Origin: Sphagnum compactum
Lineage: Eukaryota > Bryophyta > Sphagnopsida > Sphagnales
Assembly (NCBI GenBank): GCA_965153455.1
Contig: OZ234493.1
Span: forward strand, 12,948,213-13,012,212
Direction of reading: 5' to 3'
DNA length: 64,000 bases
Each line of letters starts with the position of its first letter. Position 1 is the stretch's first letter. The position numbers and the translations under genes are program-made. This document shows, one piece after another, positions 59,601 to 64,000 of this stretch. A model generated the notes under the pieces. It was not told the DNA's origin and made no database searches. It saw only the letters and a program-made list of their open reading frames with translations.

Positions 59601-59991
59601 TCTATACATGGTTCAAGTAGGTAGTCAAAAATAAAGAAGGATGATTAAAAGATTTTGTTCTTCATATGTGGTTATGGTATATACCAAAATTTGGCTATAC
59701 CAGAATTTGGCTAAATCTTCTTCCTAAGGCTGATCAACACTTTTTTCTACAATCTTTCTTCCTATGCACAATAGCCACTTTGGGTTGCAAACAAAACAAA
59801 AAATTCCTGAGAAAAAAAAAAAAAAAAACACTGGGATTCCTTCCAAGAATAGAAGTAATAACTTTCTTGTTGTAGGAATTGCTTCTTGTTCACTCTACCA
59901 TTTCTATATTCTAGTCTTGTTGCTGTTTTGGCAAGAGCATCTGATGAGTAGATTGTAGATAAGTCCACAAAAGCCAAAACCAACAGTAGCT
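56700..59991. other. Gene-poor AT-rich stretch
   Basis: No recognisable gene. 58690-58960 is a low-complexity stretch of TTGAATT/AATTGAA words. Telomere-like AAACCCTAAACCCTAAACC lies near 59393-59412. A 64-codon minus-strand frame at 57602-57408 has no family I can name. The copia relic may extend a little into 56700-56950, but I cannot demonstrate it. Confidence 0.45.
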
Positions 59992-60108
59992 ATGATGATG
60001 ATGATGATGATGATGATGGTGGTTGTGGTGGTGAAGATGATCTTCTCTTATGATGGTGATGATGATCTTCTCTTATGATGATGATGGTGGTGGTGGTGGA
60101 GATGATTC
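59992..60108. repeat. GAT/GGT microsatellite cluster
   Basis: About ten ATG/GAT units are followed by GGTGGT units and a duplicated phrase GATGATCTTCTCTTATGATG (near 60036 and 60061), then GATGATGGTGGTGG. It lies about 1 kb upstream of the beta-galactosidase start. Confidence 0.8.
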
Positions 60109-60477
60109 CTTAACACACAAAATGGGTTGTTTGTGAGCTCAATGAGTAGAGAGGGTGTGGAGAGTTGGGAGATGAGGAGCATTGAGAAAAAGATCCATTA
60201 ACCATTTTGGGTCCCATTTGCCTTTCACCCATTCCTTACATGGCAACAAAGAGGACTATAGTAGCAGCTTAGCTTTCTTTAGTGTTCTTATTTTTCTTCC
60301 TTTTTTCTATTTATCTTGTTGACTACAATTTGTATATGTTTTTTGTGGTGGGATGTTTGCTCAGTACTTGTTGGGTCTCTAAATATAACTATTGGTCTAG
60401 TGCTCACTCTTAAGGTACTAACTGATGAGGTAATTGGGTTGCTGCTGTTCATCATGCAGCTCTCATCTTAATCCTAA

Positions 60478-60506
60478 ACACAAAATCCTCGACATGGATT
60501 TTGTGT
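60478..60506. promoter_or_regulatory. Perfect 11-bp inverted repeat upstream of beta-galactosidase
   Basis: ACACAAAATCC (60478-60488) and GGATTTTGTGT (60496-60506) are perfect complements around the 7-base loop TCGACAT. It lies about 650 bp before the BGAL start codon, in the likely promoter or 5' UTR. It could be a small hairpin or a dyad binding site; the function is unknown. Confidence 0.5.
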
Positions 60507-61151
60507 GACTGTTTTTCTGTTTTGGGTTCTTGAACAAAAGGGGTGGTGTTTTGTGTTAATGATCAGAATTCAGCGGGGTGTTGGTTTGGGTGGTGGTTTT
60601 TTGAGGGAGAATTTGGTTCTTGTATACTAGGAGTCGGCATTCTTCTGTGTACATACAGTGAAAAACCCCGTCACAGACCTTACGATCAGGTTGTGAAATC
60701 CAATTCTTGCGGGCAATTTTTTTTTATCACCTCAATTGCTTTGAAAAGAGTTTCTCAATTCGCATGAATTGCACCATGAAAGCCTACCGCCCATTTCTCA
60801 AATTTGCATGCAATTATGATGTCTGGATATGAGCTGCACATAGTTGCATTTATTTAGGGTTTGAATTTGCAGGTGTTCCTCCTGTCTGTGGATTCATCTG
60901 CTGCTGAGGAATTCAGATATCCTCAAGCGTGGCAGATGTTGTTTTGCCATTACTAGGGTTATGTATTGTGTGGATCAATTTTGTACAGAATTGTACAATT
61001 GGACCTTGATTTCTGTTCAGGAGTGACCAAATGAAAATCTCACTCCCCCACACATGAGAGCTGCACTTGTTGGGTGTGGAAATCTCTTTCTTAATATATT
61101 AGTTTAGTGTTTTTTATGTACATGCTTCTGTGTTTATCAAGCTCAGAAACA

Positions 61152-64000
61152 ATGGGTTACATAGGCAAGATTCAGTTTTTTGGGGTGATGTTGTTTGTAC
61201 ATTGTGGGTATCTGTTGCTGGCAATGAGCAAACAAGTGTCAGCAGGGAAGCCCTTCAATGTCTCCTTTGACCACAGGGCTTTGATCATTGATGGCAGCCG
61301 TCGCATGCTCATTTCTGCTGGCATCCATTACCCTCGTGCAGCTCCTGAGGTACATACTGTTCCCATGCTGTTTTATCTATTGAGGTAATTTCTCTGCTCA
61401 AAATCCTTGAGGTTAAGTATCCCACAAGATTTGAGGGTCATCTCTGCTTCAGATAGAGATCACTTTAGTTAATTTCCTCAAACATAATTCAAAAAAAAAA
61501 TCTGGTTGTTTGACAGATGTGGCCAGATATATTAGCCAAGGCCAAGGAAGGTGGAGCAGATGTGGTGCAAACTTATGTGTTTTGGGATGGACATGAGCCG
61601 CAACCAGGCATGGTACAAAAACCACCCCTCCTCTTCTTTTGTTTCATTGCTGTGCCATGCAGTCACATTTTACCCTGAATAAAAAAGTCTAATTCACAGA
61701 AAGAATGGTCATTGCTGTACCAAGCCAATTTTGAGGTCAACTCATGGTGCACTTTGATGGGTATGCAGTATAATTTCAATGGGCGATACGATTTACCGAA
61801 GTTTGTAAAGCTGGTGGCAGAAGCTGGCATGTACCTCCATCTTCGAATTGGGCCTTACGTGTGTGCAGAGTGGAATTTCGGGTTTGCACTTGTTTATCAG
61901 AACCCAACCCCTTGACCCTACTACCTCTTTGTTTATTGGGTTTAGTCTGCTGTTATCCAGCTGTTATCTCATGTCATGAGATATGACTCCTTCCCCCTCC
62001 CTTATCACCGAATCTGCCAATCCACTTTCTCTGTTGTGGAACAGAAAGAGTTGTGCTACACAAAGGTTTTAGCATTTGTTTGTTTGCAAAATGTTTGGGT
62101 ACAGGGGATTTCCAGTGTGGTTGCGGGATGTTCCAGGAATTGTGTTTCGCACTGACAATGAACCATTTAAGGTGATCATGGAATCCTGGAATATCACCCT
62201 GTTTTCAAATACAGATCACAGGTCTGTGCTATAAAACAATGACAAAAAAAATGCAGATAAGTATATCTGATCATTGCATGAGATACACCTTTAAGGTGCA
62301 ACGTCTTCCTGGGTCTAACCTTTGTAGATCAGATCTTGATTTTGTGGGTACCTGTCAATGTTGTGGATTGTAGGAGAAAATGGAGGGTTTTGTTAGGAAG
62401 ATTGTCAACCTGATGAAGGCAAATGAACTTTTCGCATGGCAAGGTGGCCCTATCATCTTAGCTCAGGTTTTCTTGCTGAGGCACCTGGTGTCACTTTGAT
62501 TCATGCTTTTACTGTTTGTTGTTAGAATGTGGTGATATCTTGTGTTTAGGCTTTCCTCCTGTGTTTTGCAAACTGTAAGCTTGTGCAGGGTTCTCCATCT
62601 GTCTGGCAATTCTAGATACTTGTATGGCAATTCAACAATTGTTCTCAAGAAATACAGGCCCAATACATCACAGAATCTCATAGCCAAGTTGTAAAACCCT
62701 GAACCCTGAACTGCGACCTGGCATTGGATCATGGCCCCTGTGGCAGATTGAGAATGAATACGGGAATGTAGAATGGGAGTTTGGGGATGGAGGTCGTCGC
62801 TATGTACAATGGGCAGCAAACATGGCACTAGGACTCAATGCAGGTGTGCCCTGGGTCATGTGCCAGCAGAATGATGCACCTTCCAACATTGTAAGATGCT
62901 CCATTTCCTTTGGTGTCTCAAAACTGCCATGCTGGTGAAAAGAATTTTGAGTAGTGAAAGCAGAATCTGGATGTACTTGCAGACCTGTTGAGATCAGAAA
63001 AAGACTAGAGATCAATCAAATTGACCATGCTGTCCATGATTGTGTTGTGTTTGCATGGGTTGTGCAGATCAATACTTGCAATGGTTATTACTGTGATGGG
63101 TGGAAGCCAAACTCTCCTAACAAACCCGTGTTTTGGACTGAGGACTGGAATGGCTGGTATGTTTATATGAACCTCATCATTGAACTCTTTCAGCAGGTTG
63201 GCCATCTCTGTTCTCTCTCTCCCCCTGCTTCGACTCTCTCCACCCCCTTAGATGGGTGAGTGTCTGTTTGCCACTGGATTTTCAGGTTTCAAGACTATGG
63301 ACATGCTATGCCACATAGGCCTGTGGAGGACAATGCATTTGCTGTGGCACGGTTTTTCCAGCGAGGTGGAAGCTTCCAGAACTACTATATGGTATGTGTC
63401 AAGGACATAATTACAGGACATCTTTTATGCAAAACAGAAGAAATGTCTGAACATAATCAAAGCTTGTCCAACTAGGTGAATACTCAAGGAAAAAACACAC
63501 AGCTATAATTGGGGATTTTGAAAAGACAACAGGTGTTTCTTTCTTGTATGACACCAAGATGCATGCATGGCTATGATCGGCAGTACTTTGGAGGCACCAA
63601 CTTTGCTCGAACATCAGGCGGACCTTTCATTACCACATCATATGACTATGATGCTCCGATTGATGAATATGGTGTGTATCTCTCAAGTGCATCATGCAAA
63701 TTATGGTCTAGCTTCTTACAATGAGTTATAGCTTAGTTGATGTTCAGGTTCTGTTTTTTGCAAGTTTTCATCTTCGTCTGTGCGCTGATTTCTACAGATT
63801 GTGAGTGTGGGTGGCAAGCATTCTGCACTCTTTTGCTTGTACAAATGCAGTAGTACATGAAGAAGAAGAGAGCACACTAATTATCAGGTATGCCAAGGAC
63901 AAGCGATGCACTTGACGATTGTACACAATTAAATGTTTGGTTACAGGTCTGATACGGCAACCCAAGTGGGGCCACCTGAAAGAACTTCATGCAGCAATCA
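61152..64000 (+). CDS. BGAL: GH35 beta-galactosidase, 5' part (truncated by window)
   Basis: Secreted plant beta-galactosidase that removes terminal beta-galactose from cell-wall polymers. Exons: 61152-61349, 61517-61612, 61769-61881, 62105-62171, 62374-62466, 62747-62890, 63068-63156, 63286-63391, 63584-63671, and 63947 to the edge; 1048 bp, 349 aa so far, all in phase. ATG 61152 was chosen because it gives a hydrophobic signal peptide ([18 protein letters not shown]) before the conserved [15 protein letters not shown] and [14 protein letters not shown]35 motifs follow in order: [47 protein letters not shown] (acid/base Glu in NEYG), then WTEDWNGWF (nucleophile Glu), QNYYMYFGGTNF and [11 protein letters not shown]. 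Both catalytic glutamates are present. Plant members are about 700-850 aa, so roughly half lies beyond 64000. Confidence 0.94.

Noticed and set aside
62463-62828. 121-codon minus-strand open frame
   Set aside because: It is antisense to BGAL exon 6 and an intron; the sense strand has GH35 catalytic motifs.

Overview
The window is AT-rich, intron-rich land-plant nuclear DNA. The evidence is plant-type introns, TTTAGGG-type telomere-like motifs, plant versions of cardiolipin synthase, VPS25 and GH35 beta-galactosidase, and a mix of plant transposons. I cannot name the species from the sequence. A seed-free plant is a guess, not a result.

Layout. From 1 to about 24.6 kb there is no host gene that I recognise. 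This is a transposon graveyard: an unidentified TE-like protein relic (3.8-4.6 kb), a hAT transposase pseudogene (4.9-7.2 kb), and a large decayed Helentron (Rep, PIF1-type helicase, then endonuclease) from about 12.35 to 21.2 kb. The Helentron is split by two later DNA transposons: a CACTA-type element (15280-17409) and a 773-bp TIR element with a 4-bp target duplication (18509-19281). In both cases the Helentron reading resumes on the far side.

24.6-31.1 kb is a gene island. Cardiolipin synthase (minus, 8 exons, 554 aa) and the ESCRT-II subunit VPS25 (plus, 6 exons, 178 aa) lie head-to-head with 291 bp between their start codons. 31.6-35.9 kb holds degenerate direct repeats cut by a Tc1/mariner (pogo/Emigrant-like) MITE, and a decayed PIF/Harbinger pair (nuclease plus, Myb/SANT protein minus).

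36.4-50.8 kb is a tandem segmental duplication of a multi-exon gene of unknown family. Copy 1 (37543-41580, 686 aa) ends in a C3HC4 RING. Copy 2 (46027-50150, 665 aa) keeps every exon open and in phase but has lost the RING through an 86-bp frameshifting deletion. This is the most interesting host-gene observation in the window. Copy 1 also has an expanded repeat array in its 5' leader, and between the two copies sits a six-unit, ~120-bp minisatellite ending in a 21-bp-arm hairpin.

50.8-60 kb is again gene-poor, with two copia fragments and one unidentified coding-like remnant. 61152 to the right edge is the 5' half of a GH35 beta-galactosidase gene (at least 10 exons, truncated by the window). 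Exon structures were assembled by hand from reading-frame continuity, GT/AG sites and family resemblance. The phases sum correctly for all five host gene models, but no transcript or database check was possible.
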